A DNA stretch of 64,000 nt from Paenarthrobacter nitroguajacolicus (GTDB lineage Bacteria > Actinomycetota > Actinomycetes > Actinomycetales > Micrococcaceae), in the NCBI RefSeq assembly GCF_029952445.1, contig NZ_JAQPPK010000005.1, forward strand, positions 1 through 64,000, given 5' to 3'. Of this stretch, positions 42,953 through 51,350 are shown piece by piece; the first letter of the stretch is position 1, and each line of letters starts with the position of its first letter. The notes beneath the pieces were generated by a model, which had not been told where the DNA came from, did not search any database, and saw only the letters and a list, made by a program, of their open reading frames with translations. A program made the translations under genes and the position numbers.

Positions 42953-45487
42953 TTAAAGCCTGTTGGCTTCGGTGACGCGGACTACGGCTGTGCCGTTCTC
43001 GTCAGAGGCCGCCAGGTCCACTTCGGCTGAAATACCCCAGTCGTGGTTCCCAGCAGGGTCATCGAAAATCTGCCTGACTTTCCACAAGCCCGGCTCCTCC
43101 GTAATGATGAGCAAACCGGGGCCACGGGCGTCCGGGCCCGTGCCGATGTCGTCGTGTTCGTCGAAGTAGTCGTCCAGGACCTTTTCCCATCGCGCGGCGT
43201 CCCATCCGGCGTCGGCGTCGAGTTCGCCCAGGGCGTTCGAATCCTCGTCCGCGAAAAGTTCAACCCTGCGGAACATCTCATTGCGGACCATCACCCTGAA
43301 AGCCCGGATGTTGGAGGTCAACAGCGGCGGCGGGGGAGGTGGAGCGTCATGCGGCGTCGGAGCGAGCCCGGCGGTCAGCTCCTCCCATTCGTCCAGCAGG
43401 CTCGAGTCGACCTGCCGGACCAGTTCTCCCAGCCAGGCAATCAGGTCTTCAAGATCCTCGCGGAGCAGGTCTTGGGGGACGGTCTGCCGGAGCGCGCGGA
43501 AACCGTCTGCAAGGTAGCGCAGGACGATGCCCTCCGAACGTGCCAAGCCATAGAACTGCACGAACTCGCCGAAGTTCATGGCACGTTCGTACATGTCCCG
43601 GATGATGGATTTGGGTGCCAGCTCGAAGTCCCCGACCCACGGGGCAGCCTTTCGGTAGACCTCGAAAGCCTCACCAAGAATCCCGGCCAGCGGCATGGGA
43701 TAGGTAACCTCATCCAGCATGGCCATGCGCTGCTCATATTCGATTCCGTCAGCCTTCATGGCGGCAACAGCTTCACCGCGGGCCTTCTTCTGCTGCGCGG
43801 AGAGAATCTGCCGTGGCTTTTCCAACGTGGACTCAATCACCGAAACAACGTCCAGGGCGTAGGAGGGCGACTCAGGATCCAGCAGTTCCAAGGCCGCAAG
43901 GGCGAAAGGAGACAACGGCTGGTTGAGCGCAAAGTTTGCCTGGAGGTGGACAGTCAGCCGGACCGATCGTCCTTCTGCTTCCTGCTCTTCCTCGGGGATG
44001 CGTTCAACAACCCCGGCGGCCAACAGCTCGCGGTAGATCCCCAGGGCCTTCTTCATCAGCCGAAGTTGGGCCGGCCGGCTCTCATGGTTTTCGCTCAGCA
44101 GCCGTCGAGTGGCTTGGAAGGGATCTCCCGGACGCTCCATGAGGTTCAGCAACATGGCGTGCGTCACGGTGAAACTGGAGGTCAGTGGCTCCGGAATGGA
44201 CTCGACGAGCTTCTTGAACGTCGGCTCTCCCCAGGAGACGAATCCTTCAGGCGGCTTCTTCTTGACTACTTGGCGGAGCTTCTTCTGGTCGTCACCAAAC
44301 TTGGCTGTGGCTTTCGCCATGGCTTTGGTGTTTTCCACCACGTGATCGGGTGCCTGCACCACCACGGTCCCGGCGGTGTCGTATCCAGCGCGTCCGGCAC
44401 GTCCGGCAATCTGGTGGAACTCACGCGAGTTCAGCGACCTGGTGCGTACGCCGTCGTATTTGCTCAAGGCAGTCAAAAGCACTGTCCTGATGGGAACGTT
44501 GATGCCCACACCCAAAGTGTCCGTACCGCAAATGACCTTCAGCAAACCTGCCTGGGCGAGCTGCTCAACCAACCGCCGGTACTTGGGCAGCATGCCGGCG
44601 TGGTGCACGCCGATGCCGTGGCGCACCAGTCGATTGAGGGTTTTGCCAAAGCCGGCGGCAAAGCGGAAGCCTGCGATCAGCTCGGCGATGCGGTCCTTCT
44701 CGTCCCTGCTGCACATGTTGATGCTCATCAGGTTCTGGGCGCGCTCGATTGCCTCTGCCTGGCTGAAATGCACTACGTACACGGGGACCTGCTTGGTGGC
44801 GAGCAGTTCTTCCAGGCTCTCGTGGACCGGAGTCAGGTGGTAGTAGTAATGAAGCGGGATGGGCCGCTCCGCAGAGCTGACGGTGGTGGTGGTCCGTCCG
44901 GTCAGTTCCGTGAGGCCCGTTTCGAACCGGCTGACGTCGCCCAGCGTGGCGGACATCAGGAGGAACTGGGCCTGGGGGAGTTCCAGCAGCGGCACTTGCC
45001 ACGCCCAGCCGCGCTGGGGGTCGGAGTAGAAGTGGAACTCGTCCATGACCACAGAACCGAGCTCGGCCGTGGATCCTTCGCGCAGGGCAATATTGGCCAG
45101 GATCTCGGCCGTGCAGCAAATGATGGGAGCATCCTGGTTAACGCCCGAATCGCCAGTGATCATGCCAACGTTTTCGGCGCCGAAGATATCGCACAGGGCA
45201 AAGAACTTTTCCGACACCAGCGCCTTGATCGGTGCCGTGTAGTAGCTCCGTTGCCCGCGGGCCATGGCTTCGAAGTGGGCTGCGATGGCCACCAACGACT
45301 TGCCGGACCCCGTGGGAGTGGCAAGGATGACGTTCGCACCGGAGGCCAGCTCCATGATGGCCTCGTCCTGGGCCGGGTACAGCTGCAGTCCGCGGCTTTC
45401 AGTCCACTCCACAAAGCGTGTGTAGATTTCGTCCGGGTCCAACGGACCAGTGGCAGTGGAACCGGGAAGCTGCTCAAGAAGTTTCAT
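42953..45487 (-). CDS. Ski2-like DEAD/DEAH-box helicase with DUF3516 C-terminus
   Basis: An 844-residue superfamily 2 helicase. Walker A ATPTGSGKS is near residues 56-64, MDEFHFYSD is motif II and LMSATLGDVS motif III. GTDTLGVGINVPIR and HQIAGRAGRAGYDTAG are motifs V and VI. The C-terminal 300 residues, including a WEELTAGL stretch before a poly-proline segment (PPPPPP), match the DUF3516 domain found in actinobacterial helicases. RNA unwinding or quality control is a fair guess by analogy with Ski2 enzymes, but no function is established. A TAAGCT box lies 8 nt before the ATG. Confidence 0.92.
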   Translation of the reverse strand: MKLLEQLPGSTATGPLDPDEIYTRFVEWTESRGLQLYPAQDEAIMELASGANVILATPTGSGKSLVAIAAHFEAMARGQRSYYTAPIKALVSEKFFALCDIFGAENVGMITGDSGVNQDAPIICCTAEILANIALREGSTAELGSVVMDEFHFYSDPQRGWAWQVPLLELPQAQFLLMSATLGDVSRFETGLTELTGRTTTTVSSAERPIPLHYYYHLTPVHESLEELLATKQVPVYVVHFSQAEAIERAQNLMSINMCSRDEKDRIAELIAGFRFAAGFGKTLNRLVRHGIGVHHAGMLPKYRRLVEQLAQAGLLKVICGTDTLGVGINVPIRTVLLTALSKYDGVRTRSLNSREFHQIAGRAGRAGYDTAGTVVVQAPDHVVENTKAMAKATAKFGDDQKKLRQVVKKKPPEGFVSWGEPTFKKLVESIPEPLTSSFTVTHAMLLNLMERPGDPFQATRRLLSENHESRPAQLRLMKKALGIYRELLAAGVVERIPEEEQEAEGRSVRLTVHLQANFALNQPLSPFALAALELLDPESPSYALDVVSVIESTLEKPRQILSAQQKKARGEAVAAMKADGIEYEQRMAMLDEVTYPMPLAGILGEAFEVYRKAAPWVGDFELAPKSIIRDMYERAMNFGEFVQFYGLARSEGIVLRYLADGFRALRQTVPQDLLREDLEDLIAWLGELVRQVDSSLLDEWEELTAGLAPTPHDAPPPPPPLLTSNIRAFRVMVRNEMFRRVELFADEDSNALGELDADAGWDAARWEKVLDDYFDEHDDIGTGPDARGPGLLIITEEPGLWKVRQIFDDPAGNHDWGISAEVDLAASDENGTAVVRVTEANRL

Positions 45488-45495
45488 TGGTTTCC

Positions 45496-45501
45496 AGCTT
45501 A
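45496..45501 (-). promoter_or_regulatory. Possible -10 box of leaderless helicase transcript
   Basis: TAAGCT on the minus strand lies 8 nt before ATG 45487, one or two bases farther than in other leaderless genes here. No ribosome-binding site is visible. Confidence 0.4.
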
Positions 45502-45557
45502 GTGCCCGGACGGTTTAGGCTCAGCCCAGCAACGACGCCCGGCTCGAGGAGGCTTTT

Positions 45558-46337
45558 GTGAAGTGGGATCCGTCCAAATATGCGCAGTTCGGCAATCATC
45601 GGGACCGGCCGTTCGTGGATCTCGTGTCGAGAATCCAGGCAGCAGAACCCAAGCACGTGGTGGATCTTGGCTGCGGCCCAGGCAACCTGACCGCAACCTT
45701 GGCCGAACGCTGGCCGACGGCGCGCGTGGTCGGGATCGATTCATCAGGGGAAATGCTCGCAAAGGCTGCACCGCTGGCCGGGCAGTTCGACGGGCTGGAG
45801 TTCATGCAGGGCGACATCGCTGACTGGAGTCCGGACGCGGACACCGATGTCGTGGTGACCAACGCCGCGCTGCAGTGGGTTCCCGGACACCAGGGGATGC
45901 TGCGCAAGTGGCTCACGGCGTTGAAGCCGGGGGCCTGGTTCGCCATGCAGGTCCCCGGCAATTTCACGTCGCCTTCCCACTCACTCATGCGCGAACTTGC
46001 CGGTTCCCCCCGGTGGCGGAACCAGCTGGACGGAGTGCTGCGCCACGACGGCGCGGTGGGCGGGCCAGCGGACTACTTGGAAATAATGCTCGACGCCGGA
46101 TGCTCGGCTGACGCTTGGGAGACCACCTACCAGCAAGTACTGCAAGGCGAGGACCCGGTGCTTGAGTGGGTGCGTGGCACGGGACTTCGTCCCGTACTGG
46201 CTGCCCTTTCTGAATCGGACGCTGCAGCGTTTGAACAGGAATACGCGGCAATGCTCCGGGAGGCCTACCCGGCCTCGAGCCACGGGACGGTATATCCCTT
46301 TCGACGGATCTTCGCGGTGGCGAGGAAGAACGCATGA
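45558..46337 (+). CDS. tam: Trans-aconitate 2-methyltransferase
   Basis: A 259-residue SAM-dependent methyltransferase. VVDLGCGPGNLTATLA is the SAM-binding motif I, GIDSSGEML the post-I acidic region, and VVTNAALQWVPGHQGML matches the Tam signature. The enzyme methylates trans-aconitate, a spontaneous by-product that inhibits aconitase. The start is GTG 45558 with GAGGAGG 5 nt upstream. It is divergent from the helicase gene. Its stop codon overlaps a candidate small ORF. Confidence 0.92.
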   Translation: MKWDPSKYAQFGNHRDRPFVDLVSRIQAAEPKHVVDLGCGPGNLTATLAERWPTARVVGIDSSGEMLAKAAPLAGQFDGLEFMQGDIADWSPDADTDVVVTNAALQWVPGHQGMLRKWLTALKPGAWFAMQVPGNFTSPSHSLMRELAGSPRWRNQLDGVLRHDGAVGGPADYLEIMLDAGCSADAWETTYQQVLQGEDPVLEWVRGTGLRPVLAALSESDAAAFEQEYAAMLREAYPASSHGTVYPFRRIFAVARKNA

Positions 46338-46489
46338 GCGGACAATCATTTGTGGCCGCGCGGGGCTTCATAGGCACGAATACCTTGTTCCGCGGGGTTG
46401 GCGCTGGTCTAATTCTCGGCATGGACCAACGCCGCATTCCAGATCACTCACCCATGGTGCCGCACGCACCGGCCCGGAGTTCATCGTGA
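46334..46489 (+). CDS. Possible 51-aa ORF between tam and gntR-type gene
   Basis: This short frame begins at an ATG that overlaps the tam stop (ATGA), with GAGGA 7 nt upstream, and its TGA overlaps the GTG of the next gene (GTGA). The product MSGQSFVAARGFIGTNTLF... has no recognisable domain. Its third-position GC is about 63 percent, clearly below what the neighbours show, which argues against coding. It may simply be a translated coupling spacer that carries ribosomes to the GntR gene. Confidence 0.3.
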   Translation: MSGQSFVAARGFIGTNTLFRGVGAGLILGMDQRRIPDHSPMVPHAPARSSS

Positions 46490-46866
46490 CTCCAACAGGC
46501 GAGTTTCCGGGAAGCTGGCGTCCCAATGCCGGAAGTGCCGTGGCGCTCTTTGAACAGTTACGGCTGCGCATCATCGAACTCGCAGATTCGGGTGTGCTCG
46601 CGGTGGGTTCGAAACTTCCGCCCGTCCGGAACCTGGCAGGCCTGCTCGACGTCGCGCCGCACACGGTCGCCCGGGCCTACAAGGAACTCGAAGCGGCCGG
46701 CGTCGTGGCTACGCACGGCCGCAACGGAACAGTAGTCTGTGCCCGGGATGACCGTTGGGGAGCCCTGGCCGAGGTAGCGTCCCAATACGCGGCGGCCGCC
46801 AAGGCCCAAGGTGCTTCGTTCGCCGAGGCGGTGCAGCTTTTCGCCGCTGCTTACGATGCCGATTGA
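46486..46866 (+). CDS. Small GntR-family regulator (YhcF type)
   Basis: A 126-residue regulator consisting of little more than the winged helix: FEQLRLRIIELADSGVL, KLPPVRNLAGLLDVAPHTVA and YKELEAAGVVATHGRNGT. The short C-terminal helix is that of YhcF/YtrA-type GntR proteins, which often regulate ABC transporters next to them; no such transporter adjoins it here. GTG 46486 with CCGGAG 6 nt before it is the best start; the long upstream open frame runs through tam. The target is unknown. Confidence 0.85.
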   Translation: MTPTGEFPGSWRPNAGSAVALFEQLRLRIIELADSGVLAVGSKLPPVRNLAGLLDVAPHTVARAYKELEAAGVVATHGRNGTVVCARDDRWGALAEVASQYAAAAKAQGASFAEAVQLFAAAYDAD

Positions 46867-46902
46867 TACTGATCGGTAGCGTGTGAGGCACGACATGGAA
46901 AT

Positions 46903-46918
46903 TCGAAGAAGTTTTCGA
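46903..46918. promoter_or_regulatory. LexA/SOS box of uvrA
   Basis: TCGAAGAAGTTTTCGA matches the actinobacterial SOS box TCGAAC-N4-GTTCGA at 10 of 12 defined positions. It ends one base before the uvrA -10 element, so bound LexA would block RNA polymerase directly. Confidence 0.75.
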
Positions 46919-46919
46919 T

Positions 46920-46925
46920 TAGCAT
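46920..46925 (+). promoter_or_regulatory. -10 box of leaderless uvrA transcript
   Basis: TAGCAT ends 6 nt before GTG 46932. No ribosome-binding site is needed at that spacing. The SOS box lies immediately upstream. Confidence 0.65.
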
Positions 46926-46931
46926 TGGTGG

Positions 46932-49859
46932 GTGCCCAAAGCCTTAGCTGAAGATGCAGCCATCGATTCCCTGAACAGCGCTTCCGTCGTTTCTGATATC
47001 AAGCCAGCCAAGCCGGATCTTTCCCGCTTGGTGGTCAAGGGAGCCCGGGAACACAACCTGCGCAACGTAGACCTCGATCTCCCGCGCGACGCCATGATCG
47101 TCTTCACCGGTCTCTCAGGCTCCGGTAAATCCTCCTTGGCCTTCGACACAATCTTTGCCGAAGGCCAGCGCCGGTACGTCGAATCGTTGTCAGCTTATGC
47201 CCGCCAATTCCTTGGCCAGGTGGACAAACCCGATGTCGACTTCATCGAGGGCCTGTCGCCGGCGGTGTCCATCGACCAGAAGTCCACCAGCAAGAACCCC
47301 CGCTCCACCGTGGGCACCATTACCGAAATCTATGACTACATGCGGTTGCTGTGGGCCCGCGTTGGCCGCCCGCACTGCCCTGTGTGCGGTGAGCCCATTA
47401 CCCGCCAGACGCCCCAGCAAATCGTCGACCAGTTGCTTGAACTGGAGGCCGGTACCCGTTTCCAGGTACTTGCCCCGGTGGTTCGCGGCCGGAAGGGCGA
47501 ATTCGTCGACCTCTTCAAGGAACTGACCGCCAAGGGCTACTCCCGTGCCCGCGTGGATGGCGAGTTGGTCCAGCTGAGCGATCCGCCCAAACTGGGCAAG
47601 CAGTTCAAGCACACCATCGAGGTCGTCGTCGACCGCTTGGTGGTGAAGGACGAGATCAGCCAGCGCCTGACTGATTCGGTCGAAACGGCCCTGGGACTTG
47701 CCGAAGGCCGAGTCCTGGTGGAATTCGTCGATCTCGACGCCGATGATCCTGCCCGCATCCGGGCCTTCTCGGAAAACCTGGCCTGCCCCAATGAGCACCC
47801 CCTGGCCATCGATGAGATCGAGCCGCGGTCGTTCTCGTTCAATAACCCTTTCGGCGCCTGCTCTGCTTGCAGCGGCATCGGAACTAAGCTCGAAGTAGAT
47901 GAGGAACTTATTGTTCCCAACCCGGAGTTGTCGCTGGGCGAGGGCGCCATCGCCCCCTGGTCCTTGGGAACAGCCACCACCGAGTACTGGACCCGACTCC
48001 TTGAAGGCCTCGCGCACGAGCTTGGCTTCTCCATGAAGACATCGTGGGAAAAGCTTCCCAAGGATGTCCGGAACACGGTGCTTCACGGCAAGGACCACAA
48101 GGTTGTTGTGCAGTACAAGAACCGTTTTGGACGTGAGCGCAAATACAGCACGGGCTTCGAGGGTGCCATCCAGTATGTGCACCGGAAGCACGGTGAAACG
48201 GACTCGGACTGGGCACGGGACCGCTACGAAGAGTACATGCGCCAAATTCCCTGCCCCGAGTGCAACGGTGCGCGCTTGAACCCCGCATCCCTCTCGGTGC
48301 TGATCAATGGAAAATCGATCGCCGAGGTTGCCGCGCTCCCGATGCGGGAATGCGCAGAGTTCCTGGGCAGCCTGACACTGACCAGCAGGGAAGCCCAGAT
48401 CGCCAACCAGGTGCTCAAGGAAATCCAGGCCCGCTTGACGTTCCTCCTGGATGTCGGCTTGGAGTACCTGAACCTCGAACGCCCTTCGGGTACGCTCTCC
48501 GGCGGCGAGGCCCAGCGCATCCGGCTGGCCACGCAGATCGGGTCCGGGCTGGTGGGAGTCCTCTATGTCCTGGACGAGCCGTCCATTGGGCTGCACCAGC
48601 GTGACAACCGCCGCCTCATTGAGACACTCACGCGGCTTCGGGACCTCGGCAACACGCTTATTGTGGTCGAACACGACGAAGACACCATTCATGAGGCTGA
48701 CTGGGTTGTGGACATCGGACCCGGCGCAGGCGAGCACGGTGGCCAGGTTGTGCACTCGGGTACCTATAAGGAGCTGCTTGAAAACACGCAGTCCCTTACC
48801 GGTGACTACCTGGCTGGGCGCCGCAAGATCGATATTCCTGCCAAGCGCCGCAAGTACGACAAAAAACGCGAACTGAAGGTTGTCGGCGCCCGGGAGAACA
48901 ACCTCAACAACGTTGACGCAACTTTCCCCTTGGGCCTCTTCACCGCGGTAACGGGTGTCAGTGGCTCGGGTAAGTCCACCCTGGTCAACGAGATCCTGTA
49001 CAAGGTCCTTGCCAATAAGCTCAACGGCGCCAAGCAGGTAGCCGGACGTCACCGCTCCGTGGCGGGGCTGGAGCACCTGGATAAGGTAGTGCACGTCGAT
49101 CAAAGCCCCATTGGCCGTACGCCGCGCTCCAACCCGGCAACTTACACGGGCGTGTTCGACAACATCCGCAAGCTCTTCGCGGAGACCACCGAGGCGAAGG
49201 TGCGCGGATACCAGCCAGGTAGGTTCTCGTTCAACGTCAAGGGCGGCCGCTGCGAAGCATGTTCCGGTGATGGCACGCTGAAGATCGAAATGAACTTCCT
49301 GCCCGATGTCTACGTTCCGTGCGAGGTCTGCCACGGCGCCCGCTATAACCGCGAGACGCTGGAGGTCCACTACAAGGGCAAGACCATCGCGGACGTGCTC
49401 AACATGCCCATCGAAGAAGGTGCGGAGTTCTTCGCAGCCTTCACCCCGATCGCCCGGCACTTGAAAACCCTGGTTGATGTTGGCTTGGGCTACGTGCGGC
49501 TGGGGCAGCCTGCCACGACGCTTTCCGGTGGCGAAGCCCAGCGCGTAAAGCTCGCCGCAGAGCTGCAGAAGCGGTCCAACGGCCGCAGCATCTATGTGTT
49601 GGACGAGCCCACCACGGGGCTGCACTTCGAGGACATCAGGAAGTTGCTCATGGTCCTCCAGGGTCTGGTGGACAAGGGCAACACTGTCATCACCATCGAG
49701 CACAACCTGGATGTCATCAAGTCAGCTGACTGGATCGTGGACCTTGGTCCCAACGGTGGTTCCGGCGGCGGACGTATCGTGGCGACCGGAACTCCGGAGC
49801 AAGTGGCGAAATCCACCGAGAGCCACACCGCGACCTTCCTGGCAGAAATTCTGGGTTAG
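46932..49859 (+). CDS. uvrA: UvrABC system protein A
   Basis: A 975-residue damage-recognition ATPase of nucleotide excision repair. It has two ABC ATPase halves: first P-loop [16 protein letters not shown], second [18 protein letters not shown]. The signature [12 protein letters not shown] is in the first half and [12 protein letters not shown] in the second. Zinc-binding CxxC pairs are present (CPVCGEP, CSACSG, and CEACSGDG with CEVCHG). The protein begins with an extra N-terminal tail of about 30 residues before [10 protein letters not shown]. Regulation by LexA is likely from the box at its promoter. Confidence 0.98.
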   Translation: MPKALAEDAAIDSLNSASVVSDIKPAKPDLSRLVVKGAREHNLRNVDLDLPRDAMIVFTGLSGSGKSSLAFDTIFAEGQRRYVESLSAYARQFLGQVDKPDVDFIEGLSPAVSIDQKSTSKNPRSTVGTITEIYDYMRLLWARVGRPHCPVCGEPITRQTPQQIVDQLLELEAGTRFQVLAPVVRGRKGEFVDLFKELTAKGYSRARVDGELVQLSDPPKLGKQFKHTIEVVVDRLVVKDEISQRLTDSVETALGLAEGRVLVEFVDLDADDPARIRAFSENLACPNEHPLAIDEIEPRSFSFNNPFGACSACSGIGTKLEVDEELIVPNPELSLGEGAIAPWSLGTATTEYWTRLLEGLAHELGFSMKTSWEKLPKDVRNTVLHGKDHKVVVQYKNRFGRERKYSTGFEGAIQYVHRKHGETDSDWARDRYEEYMRQIPCPECNGARLNPASLSVLINGKSIAEVAALPMRECAEFLGSLTLTSREAQIANQVLKEIQARLTFLLDVGLEYLNLERPSGTLSGGEAQRIRLATQIGSGLVGVLYVLDEPSIGLHQRDNRRLIETLTRLRDLGNTLIVVEHDEDTIHEADWVVDIGPGAGEHGGQVVHSGTYKELLENTQSLTGDYLAGRRKIDIPAKRRKYDKKRELKVVGARENNLNNVDATFPLGLFTAVTGVSGSGKSTLVNEILYKVLANKLNGAKQVAGRHRSVAGLEHLDKVVHVDQSPIGRTPRSNPATYTGVFDNIRKLFAETTEAKVRGYQPGRFSFNVKGGRCEACSGDGTLKIEMNFLPDVYVPCEVCHGARYNRETLEVHYKGKTIADVLNMPIEEGAEFFAAFTPIARHLKTLVDVGLGYVRLGQPATTLSGGEAQRVKLAAELQKRSNGRSIYVLDEPTTGLHFEDIRKLLMVLQGLVDKGNTVITIEHNLDVIKSADWIVDLGPNGGSGGGRIVATGTPEQVAKSTESHTATFLAEILG

Positions 49860-49869
49860 AAGTATTCCG

Positions 49870-49902
49870 GTAGCGGCATGCGAGTTTCAGGCATGCCGCT
49901 AC
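49870..49902 (+). terminator. Perfect hairpin after uvrA
   Basis: GTAGCGGCATGC (49870-49881) pairs perfectly with GCATGCCGCTAC (49891-49902) over a 9-nt loop. No U-tract follows. It lies between uvrA and the phosphatase gene. Confidence 0.65.
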
Positions 49903-49920
49903 TCGTGAGAAACTAACCCG

Positions 49921-50637
49921 GTGACTGAAACAAAGGTGCCCGTAATATTCGATCTGGACGGCACCCTTGTCGATCCTGCCGGCGGTATCACTGGAGGCAT
50001 TTCAACGGCCCTCAGCGAAATGGGCCTTCCCGTTCCTGATCAGGCCATCCTGAATTCAATGGTGGGACCCAAGCTCAGTGATTCCCTGCTGCATTTGGCA
50101 GGCGTCCCCAGCGAATTGGTGGACGAGACCATCGACCGGTACCGGCGTCATTACAAGGAAACGGGTATCGGCCAAAGCAAGCTGTACCCGGGAATCTTTG
50201 ACCTTCTGGAGTTCTTCGCCGAATCCGGGCGCCCCGTTGCGGTGGCAACCCAAAAGCCCCAGTCCATTGCACGTCTGGTCCTGGAGCACCACGGAATCGG
50301 TGATTTCTTTGTTTCGATCCGTGGTGCGGCGGATGACGAGTCCGTGAAGGCCAACACGGCACCGGGCAAGATCGAAATTGTCGCCGCTGCCCTGGCCGAT
50401 TTGCATACGCAACCAGCTGTCATGGTGGGGGACCGGCACCAGGACGTTGCCGGGGCAATGGCCAACGGTTTGGACTGCATTGGCGTCAGTTGGGGATTTG
50501 CCCCTGAAGGCGAACTGGAAGACGCCGGCGCAGTGGCGGTAGTAAAGACTGCGCTGGAACTGCGTACGCGAATTGAAGAACTTGATGCTGTCCGTGCGGC
50601 GGCCCTTAGCGAGGTACAAAACGATGGCAGTCTTTGA
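49921..50637 (+). CDS. HAD-family phosphatase, phosphoglycolate phosphatase-like
   Basis: A 238-residue HAD hydrolase of subfamily IA. Motif I VIFDLDGTLVDPAGGI, motif II VAVATQKPQ and motif IV VMVGDRHQDVAGA are clear, and a helical cap sits between the first two. It is commonly called phosphoglycolate phosphatase, but cap-type HAD enzymes vary in substrate. GTG 49921 has no ribosome-binding site; the -10-like GAAACT 6 nt upstream is weak. Its end overlaps the acyltransferase gene by 14 bp. Confidence 0.87.
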   Translation: MTETKVPVIFDLDGTLVDPAGGITGGISTALSEMGLPVPDQAILNSMVGPKLSDSLLHLAGVPSELVDETIDRYRRHYKETGIGQSKLYPGIFDLLEFFAESGRPVAVATQKPQSIARLVLEHHGIGDFFVSIRGAADDESVKANTAPGKIEIVAAALADLHTQPAVMVGDRHQDVAGAMANGLDCIGVSWGFAPEGELEDAGAVAVVKTALELRTRIEELDAVRAAALSEVQNDGSL

Positions 50638-51292
50638 TGCGATCCGGTGGACGACCCGTGGACTGATTTCCTCTACGTGCCGGCCAACGGTCATCGGTCT
50701 GGAAAACGTTCCCAAAGACGGCCCCTTCATCGTTGCCCCCAACCACCTGTCCTTTTTGGACAGTGTGATCGTGCAGGCCTTGATGCCGCGGCCAGTGGCA
50801 TTCTTTGCCAAGGCAGAGTACTTCACCACAAAAGGCGTCAAGGGCGCAGTGATGAAGTCTTTCTTTGAAGCCGTCGGTTCCATTCCCGTGGAGCGCGGCG
50901 AGCAGGCAGCCAGCGTGCAGGCCCTCAAGACCCTTCTGGACATTCTCGAATCGGGGAAGGGTATTGGAATCTATCCTGAGGGCACCCGGTCACGCGACGG
51001 CATCCTCTACCGGGGACGGACCGGAGTTGGCTGGCTGGCCTTGACCACAGGCGCGCCGGTCATTCCCGTGGGCCTCATTGGAACCGAGAAACTGCAACCC
51101 GCTGACAAGAATGCCGTGCGTCCCCAACACTTCACCATGAAGGTCGGCGAGCCCCTGTACTTCGACAAGACGGGACCGGACCACTCCTTGCCTGCGCGGC
51201 GCGAAGTGACGGACAAAATCATGGACGCGATCGCAGTGCTTAGTGGCCAGGAGCGTTCCACGAGCTACAACCAGAGCAAGTCGGTGGACTAG
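50624..51292 (+). CDS. 1-acyl-sn-glycerol-3-phosphate acyltransferase (PlsC family)
   Basis: A 222-residue membrane-associated acyltransferase. NHLSFLDS is the catalytic NHxxxxD motif, and YPEGTRSRDG the second conserved substrate-binding motif. It should transfer an acyl chain to lysophosphatidate in phospholipid synthesis; close paralogues can use other acceptors. ATG 50624 has GAGG 9 nt upstream and overlaps the HAD gene, so the two are translationally coupled. It precedes uvrC by about 60 bp. Confidence 0.9.
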   Translation: MAVFDAIRWTTRGLISSTCRPTVIGLENVPKDGPFIVAPNHLSFLDSVIVQALMPRPVAFFAKAEYFTTKGVKGAVMKSFFEAVGSIPVERGEQAASVQALKTLLDILESGKGIGIYPEGTRSRDGILYRGRTGVGWLALTTGAPVIPVGLIGTEKLQPADKNAVRPQHFTMKVGEPLYFDKTGPDHSLPARREVTDKIMDAIAVLSGQERSTSYNQSKSVD

Positions 51293-51338
51293 GACCGGCA
51301 CCGCACTGCGCTGGCATTTGGCAGCCGGTCCGGTTCAC

Positions 51339-51344
51339 TAGACT
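51339..51344 (+). promoter_or_regulatory. -10 box of leaderless uvrC transcript
   Basis: TAGACT ends 6 nt before GTG 51351. No SOS box is visible beside it. Confidence 0.65.
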
Positions 51345-51350
51345 GGACTT

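Noticed and set aside
43043..45502. 819-codon open frame antisense to the helicase
   Set aside because: Low-complexity translation with no recognisable motif; the opposite strand encodes a clear helicase.
47190..49703. 837-codon open frame antisense to uvrA
   Set aside because: No ribosome-binding site or domain; arises from GC bias opposite a certain gene.
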